Positions 1 to 7,016 of a stretch of 15,043 nucleotides of DNA are shown here, in pieces. The stretch spans positions 1-15,043 of the forward strand of contig JAEYUC010000067.1 of NCBI GenBank assembly GCA_023433705.1, written 5' to 3'. The translations under genes and the position numbers were made by a program. Source of the DNA: Pseudomonadota bacterium (GTDB taxonomy: Bacteria > Pseudomonadota > Gammaproteobacteria > Steroidobacterales > Steroidobacteraceae). The notes below the pieces were generated by a model that had not been told where the DNA came from, did not search any database, and saw nothing but the letters and a program-made list of their open reading frames with translations. Position 1 is the first letter of the stretch. Each line of letters starts with the position of its first letter.

Positions 1-300
1 GAGGCGGTGCGGCTCGTGAACTCGCACGAGTTCGCGAACGGCACGTCGGTGTTCACGCGCGACGGCGGTGCCGCGCGTGCGTTCGTGCAGTCGATCGAGG
101 TCGGCATGGTTGGCGTCAACGTGCCGATCCCGGTGCCGATGGCGTTCATGAGTTTCGGCGGCTGGCGTCGATCGAGCTTCGCGGATCACGCGATGCATGG
201 CATGGAAGGCGTGCGTTTCTACACGCGCCTGAAGACGGTCACGAGCCGCTGGCCCGACGGAGGACAGGCGGCCGAGTTCGTCATGCCCACGATGAAATAG
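1..300 (+). CDS. mmsA: Methylmalonate-semialdehyde dehydrogenase (acylating), C-terminal end, partial
   Basis: The reading frame is already open at base 1 and ends at a TAG, so only the last 99 residues are visible. They match the C-terminal part of the CoA-acylating (methyl)malonate-semialdehyde dehydrogenase branch of the aldehyde dehydrogenase superfamily: an N-x-x-EFANG-x-x-FTRDG stretch, then GMVGVNVPIPVP, FGGW and a TRLKTVTSRWP block near the end. Family members oxidise methylmalonate semialdehyde to propionyl-CoA with NAD and CoA, in valine, inositol or beta-alanine breakdown. The catalytic cysteine and NAD-binding regions lie outside the window, so activity cannot be judged. The next genes are unrelated, so this is probably the last gene of its unit. 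The family call is strong; the precise substrate is inferred. Confidence 0.93.
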   Translation, partial: EAVRLVNSHEFANGTSVFTRDGGAARAFVQSIEVGMVGVNVPIPVPMAFMSFGGWRRSSFADHAMHGMEGVRFYTRLKTVTSRWPDGGQAAEFVMPTMK

Positions 301-315
301 TCATGGCAATGACCG

Positions 316-333
316 ACGCCGCGCCGGCGGCGT
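316..333 (+). terminator. GC-rich hairpin after mmsA, possible terminator
   Basis: A perfect 7-bp stem (ACGCCGC paired with GCGGCGT) closes a 4-nt GCCG loop 15 bases after the mmsA stop codon. No run of T follows it, so it is either a weak terminator or just a hairpin in GC-rich DNA. The remaining bases between mmsA and the next start (about 100) show no other structure I can support. Confidence 0.35.
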
Positions 334-432
334 GGCAAGCCGCAAAGCTGCGCATTCACGTCGGATAGTCGGATTCACGGCGCCGCCTGCGCCGCGCTTC
401 AATGGCGCATGGACGCAAGGAAGCGCAAAGCC

Positions 433-558
433 ATGACGAATCACGAACGCATCGTGACGGCGCTGATGGCCGTGCTGGTGCTGGTCGGCTTGTGGCAGTC
501 GTACGGTGTGCTGCTCGAGGATCGCGACGGACTGCCGCTGCGGGTGCAGCCATGGTGA
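433..558 (+). CDS. Small single-helix membrane peptide upstream of tad-like genes, 41 aa
   Basis: A 41-codon frame starts at ATG 433, nine bases after a purine-rich AAGGAAG sequence that makes a good ribosome binding site, and ends in TGA at 556-558. The ATG of the next gene lies inside its last codons (a 7-bp overlap), the usual sign of translational coupling. The peptide reads as a charged N-terminus (MTNHER), one hydrophobic helix (about residues 8-25, IVTALMAVLVLVGLWQSY), then a short acidic/basic tail ending in a tryptophan. Codons end mostly in G or C, like the neighbours. I do not recognise a family. Its position suggests a minor membrane component working with the two GspF-like proteins downstream, but this is inference. 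It is short enough to be missed by routine gene calling. Confidence 0.62.
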   Translation: MTNHERIVTALMAVLVLVGLWQSYGVLLEDRDGLPLRVQPW

Positions 559-1073
559 TCGAGAGCCTCGGTGTGCCGGTCGTGATGCTCGTGGCGGCGC
601 TGCTCGTGGCGCTGCCTGCGCTGGATGCCTGGCGGCGGCGCGCGCAGAGCCGCGAGGACAGCGAACTCGCGTTGGCCCTGCAGGCGTTCGCGCACGCGTT
701 GCGGCGCGACGTCGCGGAGAAGTTCGATCCCCAGCTGGCGGAGCGCATCGCGCGGCTCACCGATCGCGTGCCGGAATCGCGCGCCTTCCTGTTCGCGCTC
801 GAGATGAATCGGCTGAGCCCTGCGATGCTCGCGGATGCGGCCCAGCGTCTCGGGCTGCGCTTGCGCCGGCGCGTCGCGTTCGAACGCAAGATGCTGGCGC
901 GCACGCGCTCCGGTCTCGAACGCGCCGCGGTCGCGGCCGCGCTTCCGATACTCCTGTGGGCCGCGCTGCTGGCATTCGATCTGCGTCTGCCGGACGCGGC
1001 GTTGCTGTTCGTCTTGCTGGTCGAATCGCTCGGCTGCTTCATGCTCTGGCGCATCACGCGCGCCGCGGTATGA
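552..1073 (+). CDS. Short TadB/GspF-like inner-membrane platform protein
   Basis: The product is 173 residues from ATG 552, which overlaps the stop of the preceding small gene; longer upstream starts would read out of frame through that gene. One hydrophobic helix sits at about residues 7-24. A soluble helical stretch follows (30-125) with features of the end of a T2SSF domain: NRLSPAMLADAAQRLGLRLR resembles the segment that follows the domain core in TadB, and R-R-R-V-x-F-E-R-K-M-L-x-x-T resembles the family's basic segment. Two membrane helices close it (about 126-143 and 148-166). Typical TadB proteins are near 300 residues, so this one lacks the usual N-terminal helices and has a degraded core. 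Family members form the inner-membrane platform of tad pili or type II secretion. Assignment rests on topology, the C-terminal pattern and the TadC-like neighbour. Confidence 0.55.
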   Translation: MVIESLGVPVVMLVAALLVALPALDAWRRRAQSREDSELALALQAFAHALRRDVAEKFDPQLAERIARLTDRVPESRAFLFALEMNRLSPAMLADAAQRLGLRLRRRVAFERKMLARTRSGLERAAVAAALPILLWAALLAFDLRLPDAALLFVLLVESLGCFMLWRITRAAV

Positions 1074-1076
1074 GCC

Positions 1077-1832
1077 ATGGAAGGCATACCCGCGTTCGTG
1101 TTGCTCGTGGCAGGCGCCGCAATCGTCGCGTTCTCCGTGTTCGGCTTTCGCGGCCTCGTCGACATTCGCGACGCGCTGCGTTTCGGCGAGCTCGCGCGGC
1201 TCGACGCGCCGGATCACTGGACCCTGACGCGTGCTTCTGGCGGCGCGCTCGTTGCGGCGCCGGTGATGGCTGCGACGATCTCCCTTGGGACGATTGGATT
1301 GTTGGCGGCATCGTCGGCCGGTGTCATTGGGTACGCGGTTGCCCCGCAGTTCCTCGCGTCCGTCCGGCGGCGCGTGGAGCGGGAGATGCTCGACGACCTG
1401 CCGCTGCACCTGGACCTGCTGGCGTTGGCGCTCGAAGGGGGAAGTAGTTTGTCGACGGCGTTCGTCGCGTGCGCGGAGCGCGCGCCCGAGGGGGCGCTGC
1501 GACGGGCCTGGCAGCGGACCATCGCGGAGCAGGGCGTGGATGCCGAGCCACTCGAGATCCTGCGCGCACTCGAGCAGCGCGTGGGTCTCGCACCGATGCG
1601 CTCGCTGCTGCAAGCCCTGCGTGCCGCGCACAAGCTCGGCGTCGACTTCGCGCCGGTGCTGCGCGACAAGGCGCGGCAGTGCGCGGCGCAACGCTTCGCC
1701 CGGGCCGAGTACGTGGCACGCGCCGCGCCGCTCAAGTTGTGGGCCGCGCTGCTGCTGTGCCTGGCGCCCTGCAGCGTGGTGGTGCTGGCCTACCCGATGG
1801 CGCGAATGCTGGCGCTCGCGATGGGAGGGTAG
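1077..1832 (+). CDS. TadC/GspF-family inner-membrane platform protein
   Basis: The product is 251 residues, starting at ATG 1077 only three bases after the stop of the TadB-like gene. Hydrophobic segments lie at about residues 5-24, 56-92 and 219-247. Between them (about 105-215) is a recognisable T2SSF domain: DDLPLHLDLLALALEGGSSL followed by AF, a central LRALEQRVGLAPMRSLL, then LGVDFAPVLRDKA and a final R-A-E-Y-V-A-R-A-A-P-L-K-L block that leads into the last membrane helix. This order is that of TadB/TadC proteins in Flp/tad pilus machines, which scaffold the assembly ATPase. At 251 residues it is somewhat shorter than most TadC proteins. No tad ATPase, secretin, prepilin peptidase or pilin gene lies in the window, so whether it works in a complete machine cannot be told from here. 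Confidence 0.78.
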   Translation: MEGIPAFVLLVAGAAIVAFSVFGFRGLVDIRDALRFGELARLDAPDHWTLTRASGGALVAAPVMAATISLGTIGLLAASSAGVIGYAVAPQFLASVRRRVEREMLDDLPLHLDLLALALEGGSSLSTAFVACAERAPEGALRRAWQRTIAEQGVDAEPLEILRALEQRVGLAPMRSLLQALRAAHKLGVDFAPVLRDKARQCAAQRFARAEYVARAAPLKLWAALLLCLAPCSVVVLAYPMARMLALAMGG

Positions 1833-1857
1833 TTAGCTCGCGCCCGGAACGGACTGC

Positions 1858-2499
1858 TCAGGAATCGACCGACAGCGAGCGCCGCTTGATGGGCGTGTTG
1901 GCCTCGAGCGCCAGCAGGTCCTCCGGCCGGTCGATGTCGAACTCCGCGCTCGGCATCGGCAGACGCACCAGACGATCGAGATGCCGCTGCAGCAGCGGCT
2001 GCGCGCCGCGGTCGCCGCGCAGCTCGTTGAGCTCGCGATAACACCAGCGCGGGAAAATGGCCGGAACGCCGATGTTGCCGGCGTACTGCGCCACGGCGAT
2101 GGAATTCGGATTGCGTTTCCAGGCGCCGACGAGCCGGCGCAGATCCTCGGTGGTCACCGCGGCCTGGTCCGCGAGCAGGAACAGGATGGCATCGCAGGTC
2201 GAGGGAGCGTGGGCGACCCCTTCGCGAATCGAGCTCGCGATGCCTTCGGCCCAGTTGCGGTTGACGGTCACGGAGGCCGGCGTGTGCTTGAGCAGCGGCG
2301 CGAGCTCGCCCGCGTGAGCACCCAGCACGACGGTGACGCTGTGACCCGCCAGCTCGACCGCGCGGCTCACCACGGTATGCATGAGCGGCCGCCCGTTGAC
2401 GCGCACGAGCTGCTTGGTCGAACCGAAACGCGTGGATGCACCCGCCGCGAGCACCACCACGTGGACGTGGCTGGGATCCGCTGACGGGGATTCGGTCAT
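1858..2499 (-). CDS. mocA: Molybdenum cofactor cytidylyltransferase-like nucleotidyltransferase (MocA family)
   Basis: The protein has 213 residues with a single NTP-transferase domain. The nucleotide-binding signature LAAGASTRFGSTKQL occupies residues 18-32, VLGAHAGEL follows near 58-66, FLLADQAAVT at 107-116, and the family's closing DIDRPEDL at 188-195. In the MocA branch this fold transfers CMP from CTP to molybdopterin, giving the dinucleotide cofactor of xanthine-dehydrogenase-type enzymes; MobA makes the GMP form instead. The proline-poor ADQ motif and the short length favour MocA over sugar nucleotidyltransferases. An xdhC-type gene about 3.4 kb away supports the cofactor role. The gene lies six bases downstream of a small membrane-protein gene on the same strand, probably co-transcribed, and converges with the tadC-like gene across 25 bases. 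No molybdoenzyme is encoded in the window. Confidence 0.85.
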   Translation of the reverse strand: MTESPSADPSHVHVVVLAAGASTRFGSTKQLVRVNGRPLMHTVVSRAVELAGHSVTVVLGAHAGELAPLLKHTPASVTVNRNWAEGIASSIREGVAHAPSTCDAILFLLADQAAVTTEDLRRLVGAWKRNPNSIAVAQYAGNIGVPAIFPRWCYRELNELRGDRGAQPLLQRHLDRLVRLPMPSAEFDIDRPEDLLALEANTPIKRRSLSVDS

Positions 2500-2505
2500 C
2501 GGACC

Positions 2506-2730
2506 CTAACGGCGAGTCAGGAACCCGATCGCGACCGACGCGACGGCGCAGATGCCGACGATGATCCCGGTCTTGGCCGCCACCTCGCTGAAGGCTTCGC
2601 GCGGGATGACTTCGAGCACCGTGAGGATCGCCATCGCCGCGAGTACGACGATCGCGAGACCGACGAACAGGCGCGCCGTGCCGCCCAGGGTGCGGATTTC
2701 GGAATCGGTCTTCTGCGGTTCGAGATTCAT
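2506..2730 (-). CDS. Small two-helix membrane protein, 74 aa, unknown function
   Basis: The product begins with a polar stretch (about 1-18, rich in E, K, D, T), followed by two strongly hydrophobic segments at about residues 19-41 and 52-70, joined by a short EVIPREAFSEVAAK linker, and ends in TRR. I do not recognise a family. The stop lies six bases before the mocA start, so the two genes very likely share a message. Upstream of ATG 2730 there is no purine-rich ribosome site; a TAATAT sequence sits only eight bases before the start, which would fit a very short or leaderless transcript. A role beside MocA is only suggested by position. Confidence 0.68.
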   Translation of the reverse strand: MNLEPQKTDSEIRTLGGTARLFVGLAIVVLAAMAILTVLEVIPREAFSEVAAKTGIIVGICAVASVAIGFLTRR

Positions 2731-2914
2731 GGGTCAGGATATTAACCCGGTTACCGTCGCCCGCCCGCGCCGGGGGCCCCCGCGAACGTTAAACGGGTCT
2801 CATCTGGAGCGACTTTTTTGCCGCCCCGCGTGCGCCAGAGCACGCCCGGGCGGTTCGTTTGAGGGTAGTTTGCGTTCTGTTCAGTCCACGCCTTTTCAAA
2901 GGGTTAGCGAGACG

Positions 2915-5056
2915 GTGAGCGGTACTCAGTTCTTCCAGCGACAGGACACGCAGCGCAAATACACCCGGATCCTGGTGGGCGGATTCATCGCCGCCATGCT
3001 GCTCGTGATCCTCGTCATGAATCTCGTCGTGATCGTCGGGTTCGGCGTGCATCCGCGCGAGCTCGTGGAGAACCCGGGAATCGTGTTCGGGATCTCGGGC
3101 GTGGTCGGCGCGATCATCCTGTGTTCGTCGCTCTACAAGGCCTCGCAACTGCGCGCGGGCGGTGCGGCGGTGGCGCAGGCGCTCGGCGGCGTGGCCGTGA
3201 CGGCGAACGATAACGACCTCAAGCGCCAGCGCCTGGTCAACGTGGTCGAGGAAATGGCGATCGCGGCGCGCATCCGAAAGCCGCAAGTTTTCGTACTGCC
3301 CGACGAAGAGGCCATCAACGCGTTCGCGGCGGGGCATTCGCCGGACGAGGCGGCGGTCGCCGTCACGCAGGGCGCGCTCGACGCATTCGATCGCGAGCAG
3401 CTGCAGGCCGTCATCGGCCACGAGTTCAGCCACATTCTCAACGGCGACATGAAGCTCAACATGCGGCTCGCCGCGTGGGTCTTCGGCCTGTGGGTCGTCA
3501 CCGACCTCGCGCTGCGCATGTTGCGGGGACGCGCGCGCGGCAAGGACGCGGCACGGCTCAAGATCATCGCGCTCGGCATCTGGGCCGCGGGCAGCGTCGG
3601 CATGGTCGCGGGCCGCATGCTGCAGGCCGCGATCTCGCGGCGCCGCGAACATCTCGCGGATGCCTCGGCCGTGCAGTTCACGCGTAATCCCGGCGCGCTG
3701 CAGAGCGCGTTCGTCGCGATGGCGGCGAATCACGCGGGCACTCGTCTCGAACACGCGGCAGCCTCCGGCGTGGCGCACATGTTCATCGCGAGCAGCGAGC
3801 CGTCCTGGGCTTCCAGGTTCGGCAGCTTCTTCGCGACGCACCCGACGCTCGAAGAGCGCGTGCGCGCGCTCGACTCGCGCATCACGCCGAGCCGGTTCAA
3901 GTCGCTGGTGAGTGAGGAACGCCGCCGGCTGGTCGCCAAACAGCTGGCCGAGGAGGCCGCCGCGGCCGGTGAGCCGCCTCCACCGCCGCTGGAAACGGGC
4001 GCGCTGGGAATGACGAGCCCCGTGGTCGCGGGCGTGGTCATGGCGGCCGCCGCCGAGTCGACTACGGCTGCAAGACCCGCAGGAGCGGGTGCGGGGGCTT
4101 CCCCGGCTGCTCCGGCGTCCGTGCCTGCCAGCGCCAGCAGCACGCGACTGGGTGGTCTTTCACTGGCCGAGACGATGACCAGTGGCGTGCGCAAGCTCTC
4201 GGGCCGCGTGTTGCCACCGGACGTGCTGCGCGATCGCCTGAGCGAGGAGCAGCAGCACGCAATCGTTTCGTACCTCGCGCAGATCGAAGGCTCGCATGAA
4301 GCCGTGCAGGGCGCGTTCGTCGCGACGTTGCTCGCATCGGAGCCGGCGAAGTGGCGCATGCAGCTCACGAAGCTCGCGCCCTTGCTCGGCATCGAGCTGA
4401 TGAAAGAGACCCAGGCGCAGATCGCGCGCATCTCGCAACTCGCGCCGGCGTCGAAACTGCCGTTCCTCATCGACCTGCTGCCGCTGTTCGAGAACATGGA
4501 GCCGGCGCAGCGCAAGCGGCTGCGCGCCGTCGCGCGCGCTTTCGCGCCGACCGTGGCGGGCGACATGCTGCGTCACGCCGTGACGCGACTGCTCGAGAAG
4601 AAACTCGCCAGAACTCCCGCAAAGGTTCCGCAGAAAGCGGAGGACACGCCGCCGCCGGTCCCGCTGCCGGAGCGCGCGGAGGCGGTGTGCGCGTTGTATG
4701 CCGCGCTTGCGAGGTGCCGCTTCCCGGCCGGCGACCAGGGGCAGAATGCGTATCGCGCGGGCCTCATGGGATTGCTGCCGCCGCCGAAGTGGGCGCCGTA
4801 TCCGGACGCGCTGGCCGCGCCGGCGCAGCTCGATGCCGCGATCGCGGGCATCGACCAGATTCATCCGACCGGCAAACGCGCGTTCGCCGAAGGGATGGCG
4901 CGCGTGATCTCGGTCGGTGGTGCGCTGACCGTGCCGCAGGTGGACCTGCTGCGCGCCACCTGCCTGCTGGTCGACTGCCCGGTGCCGGTATTGCCGCCGG
5001 ACGTCGTCTACGAAGACGGCGACGTCGCGCGGACGTCTCAGGCGAACGCGCGGTAG
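2915..5056 (+). CDS. Membrane-anchored M48-family zinc metallopeptidase with long C-terminal helical extension
   Basis: The chosen start is GTG 2915 (VSGTQFF...), 11 bases after AAAGGG; the open frame extends upstream to 2552, but that part is low-complexity and runs through the promoter and antisense of the neighbour. The product is 713 residues. Membrane helices lie at about 18-43 and 54-73. The M48 domain follows, with the zinc motif HEFSH at 169-173 and the third ligand in R-R-R-E-H-L-A-D-A (E245), further hydrophobic segments near 184-200 and 214-233, and the conserved ATHPTLEERVRAL at 307-319. After an Ala/Pro-rich linker (about 345-430) comes a mostly helical region to the end, with ISVGGALTVPQVDLLRATC near 675-693, which resembles the end of TerB-like domains. 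HtpX-type relatives degrade misfolded membrane proteins; the substrate here is unknown. The last 19 bp overlap the convergent transporter gene. Confidence 0.87.
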   Translation: MSGTQFFQRQDTQRKYTRILVGGFIAAMLLVILVMNLVVIVGFGVHPRELVENPGIVFGISGVVGAIILCSSLYKASQLRAGGAAVAQALGGVAVTANDNDLKRQRLVNVVEEMAIAARIRKPQVFVLPDEEAINAFAAGHSPDEAAVAVTQGALDAFDREQLQAVIGHEFSHILNGDMKLNMRLAAWVFGLWVVTDLALRMLRGRARGKDAARLKIIALGIWAAGSVGMVAGRMLQAAISRRREHLADASAVQFTRNPGALQSAFVAMAANHAGTRLEHAAASGVAHMFIASSEPSWASRFGSFFATHPTLEERVRALDSRITPSRFKSLVSEERRRLVAKQLAEEAAAAGEPPPPPLETGALGMTSPVVAGVVMAAAAESTTAARPAGAGAGASPAAPASVPASASSTRLGGLSLAETMTSGVRKLSGRVLPPDVLRDRLSEEQQHAIVSYLAQIEGSHEAVQGAFVATLLASEPAKWRMQLTKLAPLLGIELMKETQAQIARISQLAPASKLPFLIDLLPLFENMEPAQRKRLRAVARAFAPTVAGDMLRHAVTRLLEKKLARTPAKVPQKAEDTPPPVPLPERAEAVCALYAALARCRFPAGDQGQNAYRAGLMGLLPPPKWAPYPDALAAPAQLDAAIAGIDQIHPTGKRAFAEGMARVISVGGALTVPQVDLLRATCLLVDCPVPVLPPDVVYEDGDVARTSQANAR

Positions 5057-5850
5057 AGCATCCGCGCGCCGACGATCAGCAGGAAGAATCCGAACGCCTG
5101 CGAGAGCCGCCGTCGGCTGAGTTTGTGCGCGACGCGTGCGCCGAGTTTCGCGGTCAGCATCGATCCGGGCGCGATGATCGCGAGGCCGATCAGGCTCACG
5201 AAGCCGACCGTGGCCCAGGGTAGCTCGACCGGCGGGCGCGCCAGTAGATAGGCGACGGTTCCCGGGATGCTGATGAAGATCCCGAAGAACGCGGCCGTGC
5301 CGACCGCGCGGTGGATCGGGTAACCGCACAGGTTCAGCGTGGGCACCGTGAGCGTGCCGCCGCCGATTCCCATCATGGCCGAGACGATGCCGATGAGCGT
5401 GGCGAGCGCGCCGCCGCCCGCGCGCCGCGGCACGTTCCGCGCGAAGCGCAGGTCGTCGAGCGGCAGCAGCATCTTCGCGGCGATCAGCAGCGCGACGGTG
5501 CCGAACACACCGGCCAGCACGAACAGCGGCGCGTGTGATGCGAAAAGACTGCCGAGAATCGCTCCGATCACGATGGGTGCGCCCCAGCTCCGTGCGAGCT
5601 CCCAGTCGACCGCGCCGTGCGCATGGTGCGTACGCGCCGAGCTGATCGAGGTCGGGATGATGGCCGCGAGCGACGTCGCGACCGCGACGTGCATGCGGTA
5701 GTCAGCCGGCACGTCCGCGAACCGCAGCGCGTACTCGAGCACCGGCACCGTGACGATGCCGCCGCCGACGCCCAGCAACCCCGCGACGAACCCGGCGATC
5801 ACGCCGGACACCGCCAACGCAAGGATCAGTGCGAGGAGTTCCTCGCTCAC
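5038..5850 (-). CDS. TSUP (TauE/SafE) family membrane transporter
   Basis: This 270-residue protein has about eight hydrophobic segments arranged as two homologous halves. Each half opens with the family's glycine-rich signature: VAGLLGVGGGIVTVPVL at about 22-38 and VSAMMGIGGGTLTVPTL at about 156-172. TSUP proteins export or import small organic or sulfur anions (sulfite, sulfoacetate, sulfolactate, 2-oxo acids), but the substrate cannot be read from the sequence. The GTG start at 5850 gives a short MSEELL leader directly before helix one. It lies 73 bases downstream of the xdhC-type gene on the same strand, with a pair of palindromic repeats in between, and its stop overlaps the end of the convergent peptidase gene. 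Confidence 0.9.
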   Translation of the reverse strand: MSEELLALILALAVSGVIAGFVAGLLGVGGGIVTVPVLEYALRFADVPADYRMHVAVATSLAAIIPTSISSARTHHAHGAVDWELARSWGAPIVIGAILGSLFASHAPLFVLAGVFGTVALLIAAKMLLPLDDLRFARNVPRRAGGGALATLIGIVSAMMGIGGGTLTVPTLNLCGYPIHRAVGTAAFFGIFISIPGTVAYLLARPPVELPWATVGFVSLIGLAIIAPGSMLTAKLGARVAHKLSRRRLSQAFGFFLLIVGARMLYRAFA

Positions 5851-5868
5851 CGGTTTCTACCGGGCAGG

Positions 5869-5918
5869 GGTGCCAGGCACCGGAACCCGCTAATCCCGGA
5901 TTTTCCGTGCCAGGCACC
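5869..5918. repeat. Pair of REP-like palindromic repeats between TSUP and xdhC genes
   Basis: A perfect palindrome GGTGCC-A-GGCACC stands at 5869-5881. A full repeat unit follows at 5895-5918: CCCGGATTTTCC, then GTGCCAGGCACC. The second copy matches the units at 12576-12605 and, inverted, those at 12516-12545 and 14832-14861. The first copy seems to be a decayed inverted unit, since GGAA and CCCG remain in its tail. The pair fills nearly the whole gap between two same-strand genes and could fold in the transcript. Confidence 0.8.
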
Positions 5919-5923
5919 GACCG

Positions 5924-6994
5924 TCATCGCGCGGTCTCGGTGAAGGGGCGGCCGGCGCGGCCGTTGAGAAAGGCGTGGACCTCACCGACGATCGACAGTG
6001 CGATGGACTCGGGTGCGCGGCCGCCGATGTCGAGGCCGACGGGGGCGCGCAGGCGTTCGCGCAAGGGCTCGGCATCGGCGCCGAGGTCCTGCAGCAGCTT
6101 CTCGCGGCGCGCGGCGGGGCCGAGCAGGCCGACGTAGGGCACGGCGCTGTGCGCGAGCGCCCGCAGGTAGTTCTGATCCGATTCCAGGTGGTGGCTCATG
6201 ACGATCGCCGCCGAGTAGTCGGCCAGCTTCACCGCCGTCGCGAGCTCGCTGGTGCTCGACTCCACCAGCCGCACCGATGCAGGAAAACGCGCGGGCACGA
6301 GATAGGCCGCGCGATGATCGACCACGGTCACGCGCCAGCCGAGGAAATCGGCGAGTTCGGCCACGGGGCGCACATCGGGACCGCCGCCTAACATCAGCAG
6401 GCGCGGCGGCGGCGCGAAGGTGGCGACGAAGATCTCGACGTCGAGCCCTGGCGCGCGTGCGATCGCCGTGCCGCTCACGCACACGGCCTCGTCGAACAAC
6501 TCGCGCAGGGCGGCATCGCCGCGCACCGATTCGGGCACATCGCCCTCGGTCGGAAAAATCGTCCCGAGCGCGATGTTCGATTCACCGGTGCGGATCACGA
6601 ACGCCAGCCGCGAGGTCTCCGCGCGCTGCCATGCGCCCGCGAGATACGGCAGCGGCTGCCATCCCGCCTCCGGTCCGGCTCGCGTCAGTAGCACGTCCAT
6701 GGCGCCCTCACAGCCCGCGCCCAGCCCGAAGAGCTGGTCCGTGCTGCTACGCAGGTCGTAGCTCACGATCCGCGCGGCGCCCGTATCCGCCACCTCCCGG
6801 GCGTGCTCCCGCAGGTCGCCCTCGAGGCATCCGCCGGACAGCAGACCCGCGTATTCGCCATTGGCCGCGATCAGCATCTGGGCGCCGGGTTTGGCATAGG
6901 TCGAGCCACCGGTCCGGATGACGGTGGCGAGCACGAGGGGCTCGTTTGCGAGGCGTGCTCGCTCGTACAAGGGCAGAAGCCGGTGGAGACTCAT
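5924..6994 (-). CDS. xdhC: XdhC/CoxI-family molybdenum cofactor insertion protein
   Basis: The chosen start is ATG 6994 (MSLHRLLPLY...), giving 356 residues; a TTG 57 bases upstream would add a low-complexity leader and cross a hairpin. The N-terminal XdhC/CoxI domain shows ATVIRTGGSTYAKPGAQMLI (23-42) and the family hallmark SGGCLEGDL with its cysteine at 56. The C-terminal Rossmann-type domain begins at about 198 (LLMLGGGPDVRPVAELADFLGW) and carries MSHHLESDQNYL, YVGLLGPAARREKLL and DIGGRAPESIALSIVGEV, all typical. XdhC binds the finished molybdenum cofactor, guards its sulfuration and delivers it to xanthine-dehydrogenase-type apoenzymes. The gene is divergent from thrA. A TATATT element ten bases before the start and the lack of a purine-rich ribosome site suggest a very short leader. 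Confidence 0.88.
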   Translation of the reverse strand: MSLHRLLPLYERARLANEPLVLATVIRTGGSTYAKPGAQMLIAANGEYAGLLSGGCLEGDLREHAREVADTGAARIVSYDLRSSTDQLFGLGAGCEGAMDVLLTRAGPEAGWQPLPYLAGAWQRAETSRLAFVIRTGESNIALGTIFPTEGDVPESVRGDAALRELFDEAVCVSGTAIARAPGLDVEIFVATFAPPPRLLMLGGGPDVRPVAELADFLGWRVTVVDHRAAYLVPARFPASVRLVESSTSELATAVKLADYSAAIVMSHHLESDQNYLRALAHSAVPYVGLLGPAARREKLLQDLGADAEPLRERLRAPVGLDIGGRAPESIALSIVGEVHAFLNGRAGRPFTETAR

Positions 6995-7016
6995 CTGTGT
7001 CGCAAATATATGCAAT

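Noticed and set aside
441..1691. Long minus-strand open frame of 416 codons opposite the tad-like genes
   Set aside because: It is Arg/Gln/Glu/His-rich with no domain pattern and lies opposite two frames with clear membrane topology and T2SSF motifs; it is a GC-rich shadow.
2552..2914. N-terminal extension of the M48 peptidase frame
   Set aside because: It runs antisense through the 74-residue gene and the promoter region and has no family features; GTG 2915 gives the expected N-terminal membrane helix.
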